This document shows, one piece after another, positions 55,145 to 64,000 of a stretch of 64,000 nucleotides of DNA. Every line of letters starts with the position of its first letter. Positions within the stretch are counted from its first letter, which is position 1. The position numbers and the translations under genes are program-made. The DNA is from Dyella_A sp035685805 (GTDB lineage Bacteria; Pseudomonadota; Gammaproteobacteria; Xanthomonadales; Rhodanobacteraceae): the NCBI RefSeq assembly GCF_035685805.1, contig NZ_DASSAB010000030.1, positions 1 through 64,000 of the forward strand, read 5' to 3'. The notes under the pieces are model-generated. The model was not told the DNA's origin, made no database searches, and saw nothing but the letters and a program-made list of their open reading frames with translations.

Positions 55145-56467
55145 TCAGGTAGACGCCGCAGGCAGCTCGCACGCTGCATTGAAATCACCGATCGCCTGGA
55201 CAAGATCCGTCACCGCCGCCTGTTCCGCCGCGGTGAGATCGGGATTCCAGCTATCCAGGATCAGCACCACGCGGGTGGCCTCGCTGCGGTTCCAGGCCTC
55301 GTGCTCGAAGGTGTCGTCGAAAGTGACGCAGCTTCCTTCCCGCCACGCATGGACCTGCCCGCCCACGCGCAATGCGCAGTCGGCCGGCACGATCAGCGGC
55401 AGATGGGTGACCAGCCGTGTGTTGGTGACGCCACGGTGCGGCAGGATGTGCGTGCCCGGCCGCAGCACCGAGAACAGCGCCTCCGGCGCATGGCCGCGGA
55501 TCCGCACCAGCGGCGCAGCATCGAGCAGGGCGCTGGTGCGGGGGCAAGCGGCGCAGTGCGCGTCATAACGCGCACCGTGGCGGTGGAAGAAGTAGGCATC
55601 CCAGGCGGCATCATGACCAGGCGACGCACCGAGCATCGACTGCGCCTGCGCCGGATCGTCCACGCCAAGAAAAGACTCCAGCGGCTGCTCGCCCGCAAGC
55701 ACTGCCAGCAGCTCTTCACGCACCCCTGCTGCGCCGGCCTCCAGCGCCTCGTGCCACGGAAAACGCTGGCGCGGATAGAACGGCTGGCTGGGCACCTCGG
55801 GGAAATACAGGAACAGCGGACGCTGCCTCGGATCGATCGCCGGCATCGCCTCAAGCCCCAGATGGATCGCCAATGCGCGGTCCACACGTCGCAACTCCGA
55901 ACGTCCGTAACGCTCGCGCAGTGGCTCCAGCGCCACGTCGAACAGCCGCTTGCGCCCCACGTTGGCGTAGTTCATCGCGTACTTCACCGGCTCGCGCAGC
56001 GCCGGTGCCGTAGTGGCGTCACTGAGCCAGCGGCCCTGCTCCTGGGCACTGCGCACCGCCATGAAGAAGGCCCGCAGCGCCTCGTCTGGCCGCCCGAGCT
56101 GCTCCAGCGCGATGCCCAATCGGAGCCGAGCGAGGAACATCCGCGGCGCCAGCGCCAGGGCACGGTGCAAATGCGCAGCCGCGGCCTCGAAATCGCCGAC
56201 GGCGAGCTGCGCACAACCGAGCTGGTGGGCCACCCCCGCATGCGAAGGATGAGCCCGCTCCGCGCGGCTGAGCAGCATCATGGCCTGCGGCGCATTGCGG
56301 CGGGTCAGTTCACGGTCGGCCAGGAAAAGCAATGCATCGGCGTCGTCAGCCACCAGCTCGAGCAGCGCCCGATAGCTCGCCTCCGCGGCTGCGAACAGGC
56401 CTTCCTTCAGCTGCATGCGTGCGGCTTCTCGCAGAGATGCCGGATCGCGGGAGAGAGAGGAATTCAT
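55145..56467 (-). CDS. TPR protein with aspartyl/asparaginyl beta-hydroxylase domain
   Basis: The 440-residue protein has N-terminal TPR-like repeats (about 1-140) and a C-terminal AspH-type oxygenase domain (about 270-420). The two iron-binding histidines of AspH are present: H344 in ILPHRGVTNTRLVTHLPL and H389 in FDDTFEHEAWN, with a conserved Arg nearby for 2-oxoglutarate. Human AspH hydroxylates Asp/Asn in EGF-like peptides; the bacterial substrate is unknown. It diverges from a TPR-sulfotransferase pair across a shared promoter region. GGAG precedes the ATG at 56467. Confidence 0.9.
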   Translation of the reverse strand: MNSSLSRDPASLREAARMQLKEGLFAAAEASYRALLELVADDADALLFLADRELTRRNAPQAMMLLSRAERAHPSHAGVAHQLGCAQLAVGDFEAAAAHLHRALALAPRMFLARLRLGIALEQLGRPDEALRAFFMAVRSAQEQGRWLSDATTAPALREPVKYAMNYANVGRKRLFDVALEPLRERYGRSELRRVDRALAIHLGLEAMPAIDPRQRPLFLYFPEVPSQPFYPRQRFPWHEALEAGAAGVREELLAVLAGEQPLESFLGVDDPAQAQSMLGASPGHDAAWDAYFFHRHGARYDAHCAACPRTSALLDAAPLVRIRGHAPEALFSVLRPGTHILPHRGVTNTRLVTHLPLIVPADCALRVGGQVHAWREGSCVTFDDTFEHEAWNRSEATRVVLILDSWNPDLTAAEQAAVTDLVQAIGDFNAACELPAAST

Positions 56468-56530
56468 CAAAGCTGCTCCGAGGGCCGTGCCATGGCCCGC
56501 GCGTGCGGCGCAGCGGATCATGGATGAGCG

Positions 56531-56542
56531 GGCATAATAGCC
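56531..56542. promoter_or_regulatory. Symmetric -10 element for divergent AspH and sulfotransferase genes
   Basis: GGCATAATAGCC reads CATAAT on the plus strand (56533-56538) and TATTAT on the minus strand (56540-56535), so it could serve promoters in both directions. Leaders would be about 40 bases towards 56587 and 60 towards 56467. Confidence 0.5.
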
Positions 56543-56586
56543 ACCCCGCTGGAAATGCACCCTCGTCAACACGCCACGGAGCCCGG

Positions 56587-58194
56587 ATGCCGGCACGATT
56601 GGACGGCCTCACCCCCGACCTCGTCAGCACCGCGTCTGCAGTGGGCTCGGCACTGGACGCCGGCCGGCTCGACGCAGCGCTCGCAGGCATTGCGACACTG
56701 CTTGAGCGATGCCCTGATCATCCGGAGGTGCAGCGCCTGCACGCCGGCATCCTTGGCATGCAGGGGCGCCACGCAGAGGCGGTTGCCGCCATGCGGCTCG
56801 CGCTTGCACAGCGCCCGCAGGATCCCGCCTACCTCAACACGCTGGCGACCCTGCTCGGCCAGGCCGGCGACTACGACGGCGCCATCGAGGCGCTGCAAAC
56901 CGCGTGCAGCCTGCAGCCGGAGATGGCACTGGCCTGGTACAACCTCGGCGTCATGCTGACCCGTAGCGTGCGAAACGATGAAGCGGAAGCGGCACTTCGC
57001 AAGGCCGTGCAGCACGATCGGGACGCCAGCGACGCGCGAGCCCTGCTGGCCGACCTGCTGCGCATGCGCGGCGAGTCGGCGCAGGCCGCTGCCGAATATC
57101 GCCGCGTACTCGTCGACCGTCCGTGGAGCGGCATGGCCTGGTGGGGTTTGGCCGATCTCAAGACCACTCGCATGGCCGCATCCGACGTGGACGCGATGCA
57201 GACAGCACAGCGCGAACCGCGTGCCTCGGACGATGACCGCATCGCCATCGGCTTCGCACTGGCCCGCGCGCTGGACGACCTGGGCCGACCGGCCGAGTCG
57301 TTGCAGGCCCTCGCGACGGCCAACGCGATCGCCCGCCGCCGCCAGCCGTGGCATGGCGCGGCCTACTCCGCGGCAATCACCGCGCTTGCCGCCGCATTCG
57401 ATCCGCCGCCGGCCGGCGCTGACGATCGCACTCTCGGGCAGGAGCTGATCTTCATCGTCGGCATGCCCCGCTCGGGCTCGACGCTGGTCGAGCAGATCCT
57501 GGCATCGCATCCACTGGTGGAAGGTACGGGCGAACTGCCCGACCTGCCGCAGGTGCTGGCCGAAGAGTCACGCCGGCGCGGACAACCATTCCCACGCTGG
57601 GTACCGCAGATGCAGCCGGCTGACTGGGCTCGACTGGGCCGGCGTTATCTCGAACGCACGGCCCGCTGGCGCCGGCACCGACCGCGCTCGACCGACAAGC
57701 TGCCGAGCAACTGGATCTACGCCGACGCGATCCGCGCGATGCTGCCGGGCGCGCACGTGGTCGGCTGCCGGCGGGATGCGCTGGAAACATGCTTCTCGTG
57801 CTACCGACAGCGACTGGACAACAACGAGTACACCCGCGACTTCGACGATCTTGCCCGGTTCTGGCACGACTGCGACCGCAGTCTTGAGCGGCTGGTGCAG
57901 CGCTACCCCCAGGCCGTGACCGTACACGAGTACGAGGCGCTGCTGGCGTCACCGCAGGCGCGCATCCGCGCCCTGCTGGCATTCTGCGACCTGCCCTTCG
58001 ATGAGGCCTGCCTGCGCTTCCACGAGACCCGGCGTGCCGTGCGCTCGCCCAGCGCCGACCAGGTCCGCCAGCCGCTGCGCCAGGACACAGTCCACAGCCA
58101 GCGCTATGGCGCCTTGCTCGATCCCCTTCGCCGTGCGCTGGACCTGCCACCGTGGTCGGCATGCGGCGCGGCAGAGTGCACGAGGCATGACTGA
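56587..58194 (+). CDS. TPR-repeat sulfotransferase (first of a tandem pair)
   Basis: The 535-residue protein has about six TPR-like repeats (1-260) and a C-terminal sulfotransferase domain. The PAPS-binding loop FIVGMPRSGSTLVEQ lies at about 288-302, with GELPDLPQV following. The second nucleotide motif region is VVGCRRDALETCFSCY. Bacterial TPR-sulfotransferases are thought to sulfate proteins or peptides, but targets are mostly unknown. GGAG lies six bases before ATG 56587. It overlaps the next gene by eight bases. Confidence 0.9.
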   Translation: MPARLDGLTPDLVSTASAVGSALDAGRLDAALAGIATLLERCPDHPEVQRLHAGILGMQGRHAEAVAAMRLALAQRPQDPAYLNTLATLLGQAGDYDGAIEALQTACSLQPEMALAWYNLGVMLTRSVRNDEAEAALRKAVQHDRDASDARALLADLLRMRGESAQAAAEYRRVLVDRPWSGMAWWGLADLKTTRMAASDVDAMQTAQREPRASDDDRIAIGFALARALDDLGRPAESLQALATANAIARRRQPWHGAAYSAAITALAAAFDPPPAGADDRTLGQELIFIVGMPRSGSTLVEQILASHPLVEGTGELPDLPQVLAEESRRRGQPFPRWVPQMQPADWARLGRRYLERTARWRRHRPRSTDKLPSNWIYADAIRAMLPGAHVVGCRRDALETCFSCYRQRLDNNEYTRDFDDLARFWHDCDRSLERLVQRYPQAVTVHEYEALLASPQARIRALLAFCDLPFDEACLRFHETRRAVRSPSADQVRQPLRQDTVHSQRYGALLDPLRRALDLPPWSACGAAECTRHD

Positions 58195-59734
58195 ACCCGG
58201 CGCGATCGCCGATGCACAGCGCGCCCTGCAGCGGGCGCAGACACAGCTGCTGCAGGGCAATCTGGCACATGCCGCGGCGACGCTGGACGACGCGATGGCG
58301 GCACATCCGCAGTCCGACGAACTTGCACTGGCGCGGGCCGGAGTCGCCGCCCGCCTCGGCGACAGCGCCGAGGCGGCGTTCCGGCTTCGGCGCGTGCTCG
58401 ACCACAGCCCGGGCCACGTGCCGGCCGCACTGATGCTGGCGCGCAGCTTGCGCGAGGCCGGACAGATGCGGTCGGCTGGGGAGATCCTGCTCGGCGCCTG
58501 CCGTACTGGCCGCCCCACCATGGGACAGCGCATCGACGCGGTCGAGTTGCTCGACGACTGCGGCCGCCAGGCCGATGCACTGGAACTGTGCCTTGATGTC
58601 TTCGCCGCGGGCGGAGATGACCCCCGGCTGCGAGCGCATGCCGGTGCACTGGCTGCCCAACTCGGCCGGTTCGAGGAGGCCCGCCAGCATCAGCAGGCGG
58701 CGCTGGCCGGCACGTCGCTTGCGCTGGAGTGGCACGTGCCGCTGGGGCTGGCCGGCCTGCAGCGCTACTGCGACCCCGAGCACCCGGACATCGCACTGTT
58801 CGAGCGCCTGCTGACGCAGGGCGGGCTCAGCGCACATGCCCGCAGCGGGTTGCTGTTCGCACTGGGAAAGGCCCGAGACGACCTCGGAGAGCATGCGCGA
58901 GCGGCCGCCGCATGGGCCGACGCCAACCGCCTGGTGCACGAGCGCCATCCATGGAATCGCAAACAGTGGCGGCGCAGCGTGGAGATGCGCCTGACCCGGC
59001 CGGAGCCGCCGGCGCTGCACTCGGATCCCCGTCCATGGACACCGGTGTTCATTGTCGGCATGCCGCGCTCCGGCAGCACTCTGCTGGCCGAGCAACTGGC
59101 GCGGCATGCCCTGGTGCGGCACCGGGGCGAGTTGCCGTGGCTGCCGACCCTGGCTGCCCGGCTGGCAAGCGTGACGTCGGTACACGAGCGCTCAGCGCAG
59201 ATGGAGGCGATCGCACGCTCCTATGAAGCGCAGCTGGTGCAGGACGACGCTGCGGCACGCTGGTATATCGACAAACAGCCGCACAACTACCTGCACGTGG
59301 ACCTGATCCTCGCCCTGTTCCCGCAGGCGCGGATCATCCACTGCCGCCGCGACCCGCGCGATACCGCCCTCTCGCTGTGGATGCAGTCGTTCCACCCGGG
59401 GACACAGGACTTCGCCTTCGACTTCGCCGACATCGCCTGCGCCATCCAGGGCTCGCGCCGACTGATGGCGCACTGGCAACGGCGTTATCCGCTTGCGGTT
59501 CGCGAGGTGCGCTACGAGGAACTGGTGGACGATACCGCCGGCTGTATCGAGTCGATAGCCCAGTGGTTGCGACTGCCCACCGACGGCGCGGGCGGGGCCG
59601 TGGACGAGGCGCCGCGCGCCATCAGCACCGCGAGTCTCTGGCAGGTTCGTCAGCCGGTGCATCGACGTTCGGTTCAGCGCTGGCGCAACTACGCGCAGCT
59701 GGTACCCGAACTGGCGCGGCTGCCGACCGACTGA
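58187..59734 (+). CDS. TPR-repeat sulfotransferase (second of a tandem pair)
   Basis: The 515-residue protein repeats the architecture of its neighbour: N-terminal TPR-like helices (1-260), then a sulfotransferase domain with FIVGMPRSGSTLLAEQ at about 288-303. ARIIHCRRDPRDTALSLWMQ is the 3'-phosphate motif. YIDKQPHNYLHVDLI between them is typical of the family. It starts inside the end of the first sulfotransferase gene (eight-base overlap) and ends three bases before the stop of the convergent third one. Confidence 0.9.
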   Translation: MTEPGAIADAQRALQRAQTQLLQGNLAHAAATLDDAMAAHPQSDELALARAGVAARLGDSAEAAFRLRRVLDHSPGHVPAALMLARSLREAGQMRSAGEILLGACRTGRPTMGQRIDAVELLDDCGRQADALELCLDVFAAGGDDPRLRAHAGALAAQLGRFEEARQHQQAALAGTSLALEWHVPLGLAGLQRYCDPEHPDIALFERLLTQGGLSAHARSGLLFALGKARDDLGEHARAAAAWADANRLVHERHPWNRKQWRRSVEMRLTRPEPPALHSDPRPWTPVFIVGMPRSGSTLLAEQLARHALVRHRGELPWLPTLAARLASVTSVHERSAQMEAIARSYEAQLVQDDAAARWYIDKQPHNYLHVDLILALFPQARIIHCRRDPRDTALSLWMQSFHPGTQDFAFDFADIACAIQGSRRLMAHWQRRYPLAVREVRYEELVDDTAGCIESIAQWLRLPTDGAGGAVDEAPRAISTASLWQVRQPVHRRSVQRWRNYAQLVPELARLPTD

Positions 59735-59737
59735 GGA

Positions 59738-61567
59738 TCAGTCCGCGGCAGGATCGCCCGCTTCGCTCGCCGAGTAACCCCAGTGACGAAGCATCGGCTC
59801 CAGAACCGGCAGTGCCGGAGCCAGCAGGTCCCGGTAGCGCCTCCAGCGATCGAGCCCCCTGCGATTCACCGGCTGGGTCACCTGGGCGTAACTCGGCGTG
59901 GCAATGAAGCCCTTGTCGCGCGCGTGCCGGTCGAACTGCAACAGTGGCGCGGCGTCTTCCAGCCCGAGAAAGTCGGCGATGCGCCGTGTCTGCGTCGCCG
60001 GGTCCGCCACCAGGTCTTCATAGCGCGAGACGAACACGTTGGGCTGGAACAGCGCCACGTCGTGAAGCCAGCATTCCATCGCGGTGACGTAGGCGGTCGC
60101 CAGCTTCTCGGGCGAAGCGCACGCCACGGCCAGCACCGCGGCGCGGAAGTTCTGCATGTAGTTGCTGATCAACACGTCGCAAGGGTGCCGCAGCGCGAGG
60201 ATGAACTTCGCTTCCGGGAACATCCGGTAAATCAACGGCAGCCACAGCATGTTGAGCGGATTCTTGTCCACCAGCTGCGCACTCCAGCGCCGCTGGATCT
60301 TCGAGCACACTAGGCTCACGTAGCCTTTGCGCAACTCGTCGCACGCGTGCTGGTCGAGCTTGTGCAGGTCTTGTGGAACGACGATGCCGTAGTCGGCCAG
60401 CTGATCGGAGAGGATCGTGAAGAACGGCCGCTCGTCCATCGATTGCAATGCCGGATGGGCGTCGAGCATCAGTTCGAGCAGGGTCGTGCCAGAGCGGGGA
60501 AAGCCGACGATGAAGACGGGAGAGTGCGCGCTGTCTGGCGACTGGAGCTTTGGCCAGCGTGCGAACGCCGCGGCATCGATCCGCTCCACTGCCGCTGGCA
60601 ACACGGGTGCACCCGGATCGAACCGACGCGGCGCGTTGAGCTTCAGCTCGTCGATCTGGCGCGCGTGGGCTTCACGCAGCGCATCGATCGCACCAGCGTA
60701 GTCGCGCAGCTTGTCGCAGGCCTCGGCCAGCGTGAAGAAGTGCGCATAGTCATCGGGCGTGCGTGGACCGGCCTGCTGCAGAAGAGTACGCGCAAGATCG
60801 CTCTCTCCCCGCCGCAACGCCAGCTTGGCTCGCTGATGCGTGATCTCCAGCCGCGCCTCCGCATCAAGAGCGGCATGATCTCGCTCCACCTGGTCGAGCA
60901 GGCGCGCACTGCCGTCGAGATCGTTGACGCGCTCGTACACGGCCGCCAGCAACAGCCGGGCCGGCAGGTGCTCCGGCGATCGCACCAGCAATTCTTCCAG
61001 CAGCACGCGAGCGATGTTCGCTTCGCCCAGCACCAGCTGCAGGTCCGCCAGCTCCAGCTGCAGCGCATCGTCGAGGGTGGTCCACTCGCGCCATGGCCTC
61101 AGCAGCTCCTCGGCGCGCGAGTCGCGGCACGCCGAGCAGGCCCGGGCTGCATGGATGCGCATCGCCGGTGAGGCCGGATCGCGCACATGGGCCCGCAGGA
61201 AGGTGTCCCGCGCGGCCTGGAATTGCTTGCGCTCAAGCTGCAGGAGGCCGAGATTGGCCAGCTGCTCGATGTTGTCAGGCGCCAGTTCGATCGCACGCAC
61301 GTAAGCGGCTTCCGCCGCCTGCGGCTGCCCGGCTTCACGCAGCGCCGTGGCGTAGTTGCCCCAGTGCAACGATTCCGAAGGGTGATCTGCAGCGAGCGCG
61401 GCATAAAGATCCAGCGCTTCTTCCGCGCGCCCCTGCCGTTGCACTGAAAGGGCAAGGAAGAGGCGCAGATCCGGGTGGCCGGGGCTCTCGGTCAAAGCCA
61501 GCCTGGCCAGTCGCTCTGCCTCGGCAGGATGACCCGCTTGCAGCGCGCTGAGAATATCGTTGATCAC
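59738..61567 (-). CDS. TPR-repeat sulfotransferase (third copy, opposite strand)
   Basis: The 609-residue protein has clear TPR repeats (about 1-130, with ALREAGQPQAAEAAYVRAIE) and further helical repeats to about 300. The sulfotransferase domain carries the PAPS loop FIVGFPRSGTTLLELMLDAH (about 350). LVDKNPLNMLWLPLIYRMFP and FILALRHPCDVLISNYMQ follow. It diverges from the tandem pair more than those do from each other (extra TPR, SGTT instead of SGST). It lies 82 bases after the TonB receptor on the same strand, with a terminator between. Confidence 0.9.
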   Translation of the reverse strand: MINDILSALQAGHPAEAERLARLALTESPGHPDLRLFLALSVQRQGRAEEALDLYAALAADHPSESLHWGNYATALREAGQPQAAEAAYVRAIELAPDNIEQLANLGLLQLERKQFQAARDTFLRAHVRDPASPAMRIHAARACSACRDSRAEELLRPWREWTTLDDALQLELADLQLVLGEANIARVLLEELLVRSPEHLPARLLLAAVYERVNDLDGSARLLDQVERDHAALDAEARLEITHQRAKLALRRGESDLARTLLQQAGPRTPDDYAHFFTLAEACDKLRDYAGAIDALREAHARQIDELKLNAPRRFDPGAPVLPAAVERIDAAAFARWPKLQSPDSAHSPVFIVGFPRSGTTLLELMLDAHPALQSMDERPFFTILSDQLADYGIVVPQDLHKLDQHACDELRKGYVSLVCSKIQRRWSAQLVDKNPLNMLWLPLIYRMFPEAKFILALRHPCDVLISNYMQNFRAAVLAVACASPEKLATAYVTAMECWLHDVALFQPNVFVSRYEDLVADPATQTRRIADFLGLEDAAPLLQFDRHARDKGFIATPSYAQVTQPVNRRGLDRWRRYRDLLAPALPVLEPMLRHWGYSASEAGDPAAD

Positions 61568-61581
61568 GTCGGATAAGGTCC

Positions 61582-61615
61582 AAAGAAAAGGCCGCGCGGG
61601 TTGCCCCGCGCGGCC
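61582..61615 (-). terminator. Intrinsic terminator after the TonB-dependent receptor
   Basis: On the minus strand GGCCGCGCGGG, a GCAA loop and CCCGCGCGGCC form an 11-base stem followed by TTTTCTTT. It lies 35 bases after the receptor stop and before the sulfotransferase start at 61567, so the two may be separate units or linked by read-through. Confidence 0.85.
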
Positions 61616-61649
61616 GGTCAGCTTCAGCTACTCAGTGCAGCGCAGTCAA

Positions 61650-64000
61650 TCAGAACGACACGGTCACGCGAGCCCAGTAGTAGCGGCCCTGCAGATCGAA
61701 GTCGCTCGGATCGGTGTTGGCATTGAGCGTGTTGTTGGCGTAGAGGAACGGCGGCTGCTTGTCGAACAGGTTGTTCACGCCCAGATCAACGCGGGTGTTG
61801 AGCGGCTCGTAGTTGTAGCCGACCGACACGTCGTTGTAGATCGTGGCGCCGTACTTGAACTGCACGCCCGGCAGACCCTGCACCGGATTCGTGTCCTGCG
61901 ACGGGCTGAGCGAGCCGTTGCGGAACGCGCCGATGTAGCGCATGCGCCAGGAGGCACTCCAGTCGCCCATGTTCCAGTTCACGAAGCTGTTGCCGCGCCA
62001 GCGCGGGAACAGGCACACGCCGCCACCGCTGGGGCAAGTCGACGCCTGACTGGAACCGAACGGCTGGAAATGGCCGGCATCGTGGAACGTGGTGTTGGCA
62101 TCGGTGCCGGGTGCCGTCTGCTGGTCGTAACGCGACAGGTAGGTGGCGTCCAGACCGACCACGAAGTTGCCGAAGGAGAACTCCGGCAGCTTGTAGCGGG
62201 CCGAGAAGTCCACGCCTGACACGTCGGTGCGGCCCAGGTTGCCGGTCGGCTCGACGATCTGCGCGATCTCGCCCGGGTTGGCGCTGCCGGTCGGGAAGCG
62301 ACTGATCAGCGGGCAGTACTGGGTGGCGCCGTTGTAGCAGAGGTCCAGCACGGTCTGCGCACCGATAGCGGAGATCGTGTCATTCAGGTACAGGTGCCAG
62401 AAGTCGGCGCTGAGCGAGAGGCCCTGCACGTAGTTCGGCGAGTAGACGAAGCCCACGTCGAACGACTTGCCCTGCTCCGGCCCCAGCGGGAAGCCAGCGT
62501 ACTGCGAACCGGACGTCACGCCCTTGATCTGCTGCCCCAGCGCAACGTTCTTGTCCTGGAAGCTGCCGTCGGTGGGTACGCCCACGCAGGCGGGATTACC
62601 GGCAGTGGTGATGCCATCGCACGGATCGCTGCTGAGCTTCGGCGCATCGCTGATCGGGGCGCCGTAGACGTCACCGATGGTCGGCGCGCGGAACACTTCG
62701 GACACCGTGCCGCGCAGCAGCAGGTCGGTGATCGGGCGATACTCCACCGCGAACTTGGTGTTGTTGGTGCTGCCGAAGGTGCTGTACTTCGAGTAGCGAT
62801 CACCGATGGTGATGTTCAGCGCCTGGGCAAACGGCATGTCCGACAGCACCGGAACGAACACCTCGGCGTAGGCTTCCTTCACGTTGTAGCCGCCACGCAG
62901 CGGCGACGAGCACTGGCTGCCCAGGGTGCAGTTGCCCGTGGCCGGATCGATCAGCAGGAGCGGGTCGATTTCCGAGCGGGTGTACTCCTTGCGGTACGAC
63001 AGGCCACCAGCGATCTGGACCGTGCCGGCCGGCAGATCGAACAAGCCGCCGTTGACGTCAGCGGAGTAGGTCCGCTCGATGTTGAACTGGTTGCTGATCG
63101 CAGGCACGGCCACCGCCTGCAGAGCGGCCACCGAGTTGGGATCGAACAAGTTGAACGGATTGAACGGCGTGCAACCGCTGATCACGTCGCCCGGGGTGCC
63201 GCACTTCACGGTGCCATCGGTATCGAGGAACGACGGCCCGAGCGCGGCGTTGATCTTGTCCTGGTTCGGCAGGCCGCGCGTGATCGTCTGCTGCGAGAAA
63301 TGGCCATAACCCATGCCCACGTCCCAGTTCCAGTCGTGGTCGAGAAGGGTGAAATCACCCTTGAAGCCGGTGTGGATCTGGTCCGTCGTGGTGCCGAAGT
63401 TGGCTGCACGGTTGCCGGCCGACACGAGGCGTGCACGGTAGTCCAGTCCAGCCGAGGAATATTCCTCGCCGAACGGGTTGTAGTAGCTGTCCGCCGAGAT
63501 CACCGCACCATACAGGCTGCCCAGCAGCGCCGGCGCAAGCTGGAAGCCCGAGCTGGTCTTATTGTGGTAGGCGTCCATGTAGGCCTGAACGTGCTCGCCC
63601 AGGTCATAGGTGCCCTTCAACCACAGGCTGGTTCGCTCCTGCGGGGTCTGGATCAGGTTGACCGTGGCGTAGTTGTACTTGTCGGCGTTGGTGAAGCAGT
63701 GGTAATCGGTGGCGATGTTCTGGCCGCTCGCGCCGGGGTTGAGCGCCACGTTGGTGCAGCCGTACTGCGCCTGGTACTGCGTCGGCAGCTGGATGTTGCC
63801 GTAGGCGGGGAAGCTGGAGCCGCCGATGTAGCTGTAGATCGGGGTCTGGCTGCTGCCGTAGATGGAGACCGAGTTCTTGGAGAAGTCGCGGTTCTTGGCG
63901 AGCACGGCCTCGGTCTTGTTGTAGTCGACGCCGCCCATGATGCTGCCCTTGTCGGACGTCTGGCCGAACGTGAAGGTGTAGCCCTTCGAGCGTCCGTCGG
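61650..64000 (-). CDS. TonB-dependent outer-membrane receptor, C-terminal part
   Basis: At least 782 residues are present; the N-terminal signal and most or all of the plug are beyond the right edge. The sequence is a long series of amphipathic beta strands with extracellular loops containing Cys pairs (for example SGCTPFNPFN and NCTLGSQCSS). TonB-receptor landmarks such as EVFRAPTIGDVYGAP and the C-terminal LGVNNLFDKQPPFLYAN are present. The final residue is Phe (ARVTVSF), as expected for outer-membrane assembly. In Xanthomonadales such receptors import peptides, carbohydrates or iron complexes. It neighbours the sulfotransferase/AspH cluster. Confidence 0.92.
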   Translation of the reverse strand, partial: DGRSKGYTFTFGQTSDKGSIMGGVDYNKTEAVLAKNRDFSKNSVSIYGSSQTPIYSYIGGSSFPAYGNIQLPTQYQAQYGCTNVALNPGASGQNIATDYHCFTNADKYNYATVNLIQTPQERTSLWLKGTYDLGEHVQAYMDAYHNKTSSGFQLAPALLGSLYGAVISADSYYNPFGEEYSSAGLDYRARLVSAGNRAANFGTTTDQIHTGFKGDFTLLDHDWNWDVGMGYGHFSQQTITRGLPNQDKINAALGPSFLDTDGTVKCGTPGDVISGCTPFNPFNLFDPNSVAALQAVAVPAISNQFNIERTYSADVNGGLFDLPAGTVQIAGGLSYRKEYTRSEIDPLLLIDPATGNCTLGSQCSSPLRGGYNVKEAYAEVFVPVLSDMPFAQALNITIGDRYSKYSTFGSTNNTKFAVEYRPITDLLLRGTVSEVFRAPTIGDVYGAPISDAPKLSSDPCDGITTAGNPACVGVPTDGSFQDKNVALGQQIKGVTSGSQYAGFPLGPEQGKSFDVGFVYSPNYVQGLSLSADFWHLYLNDTISAIGAQTVLDLCYNGATQYCPLISRFPTGSANPGEIAQIVEPTGNLGRTDVSGVDFSARYKLPEFSFGNFVVGLDATYLSRYDQQTAPGTDANTTFHDAGHFQPFGSSQASTCPSGGGVCLFPRWRGNSFVNWNMGDWSASWRMRYIGAFRNGSLSPSQDTNPVQGLPGVQFKYGATIYNDVSVGYNYEPLNTRVDLGVNNLFDKQPPFLYANNTLNANTDPSDFDLQGRYYWARVTVSF

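Overview
The window is about two-thirds G+C or more, densely packed, and reads as chromosome from a gammaproteobacterium of the Xanthomonadales, most like the Rhodanobacteraceae (Rhodanobacter, Dyella, Frateuria and relatives). The signs are the gene content (a TonB receptor with sulfotransferases and an AspH-type hydroxylase, a two-lipoyl aceF with a lipoyl-bearing lpdA, a Grx4-rhodanese fusion, Ohr/OhrR) and the promoter style (TAGAAT, TAGCAT and TACACT -10 boxes, GTG/TTG starts, some apparently leaderless genes). The genus is inferred from memory, not from a search. I saw no insertion sequence, prophage, CRISPR array, tRNA or rRNA.

Left end (1-4.7 kb): a minus-strand four-gene operon in which every junction overlaps. 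It encodes a response regulator, a small secreted protein, a VanW-glycosyltransferase fusion and a sensor kinase that runs off the left edge. The kinase and regulator resemble the two-component pair that accompanies proteobacterial sortases. Two tiny plus-strand ORFs and two plus-strand terminators lie beside it.

4.7-16.4 kb: housekeeping and stress genes (rpe, djlA, a cytochrome c, purC, a DUF962 protein, an amino acid permease, a YbhN-like membrane protein, dinB, ohrR-ohr, a GIY-YIG protein, cspA). Among them is a compact minus-strand unit of a 32-residue peptide ORF, a DUF1989 protein and an ATP-grasp enzyme.

16.4-35.4 kb: a pyruvate dehydrogenase operon aceF-mscS-lpdA, with a mechanosensitive channel between E2 and E3. 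It is followed by an ABC ATPase with a giant ABC-2 permease/M1 peptidase fusion, a second MscS protein, paired DUF2884 proteins, a YihY membrane protein, a universal stress protein, a zinc alcohol dehydrogenase, a ferritin-like protein and two lipoproteins.

35.5-49.6 kb: an MFS transporter, a secreted esterase-like protein and a GH43-type protein, a glutathione transferase, a small membrane-anchored protein, then a minus-strand run of rsgA, a DUF1704 (QEGLA) metallopeptidase-like protein, malic enzyme maeB and aceE. aceE is therefore about 21 kb from aceF/lpdA. Malic enzyme and aceE make and consume pyruvate.

49.7-64 kb: an aminotransferase with an SGNH hydrolase, an LpxH-like phosphatase, a TetR-SDR pair behind a 36-bp operator-like palindrome, a three-domain glutaredoxin, then a cluster of a TPR/AspH beta-hydroxylase, three TPR-sulfotransferases and a TonB-dependent receptor cut by the right edge. 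This last cluster and the peptide-DUF1989-ATP-grasp unit are the best candidates for an undescribed pathway.
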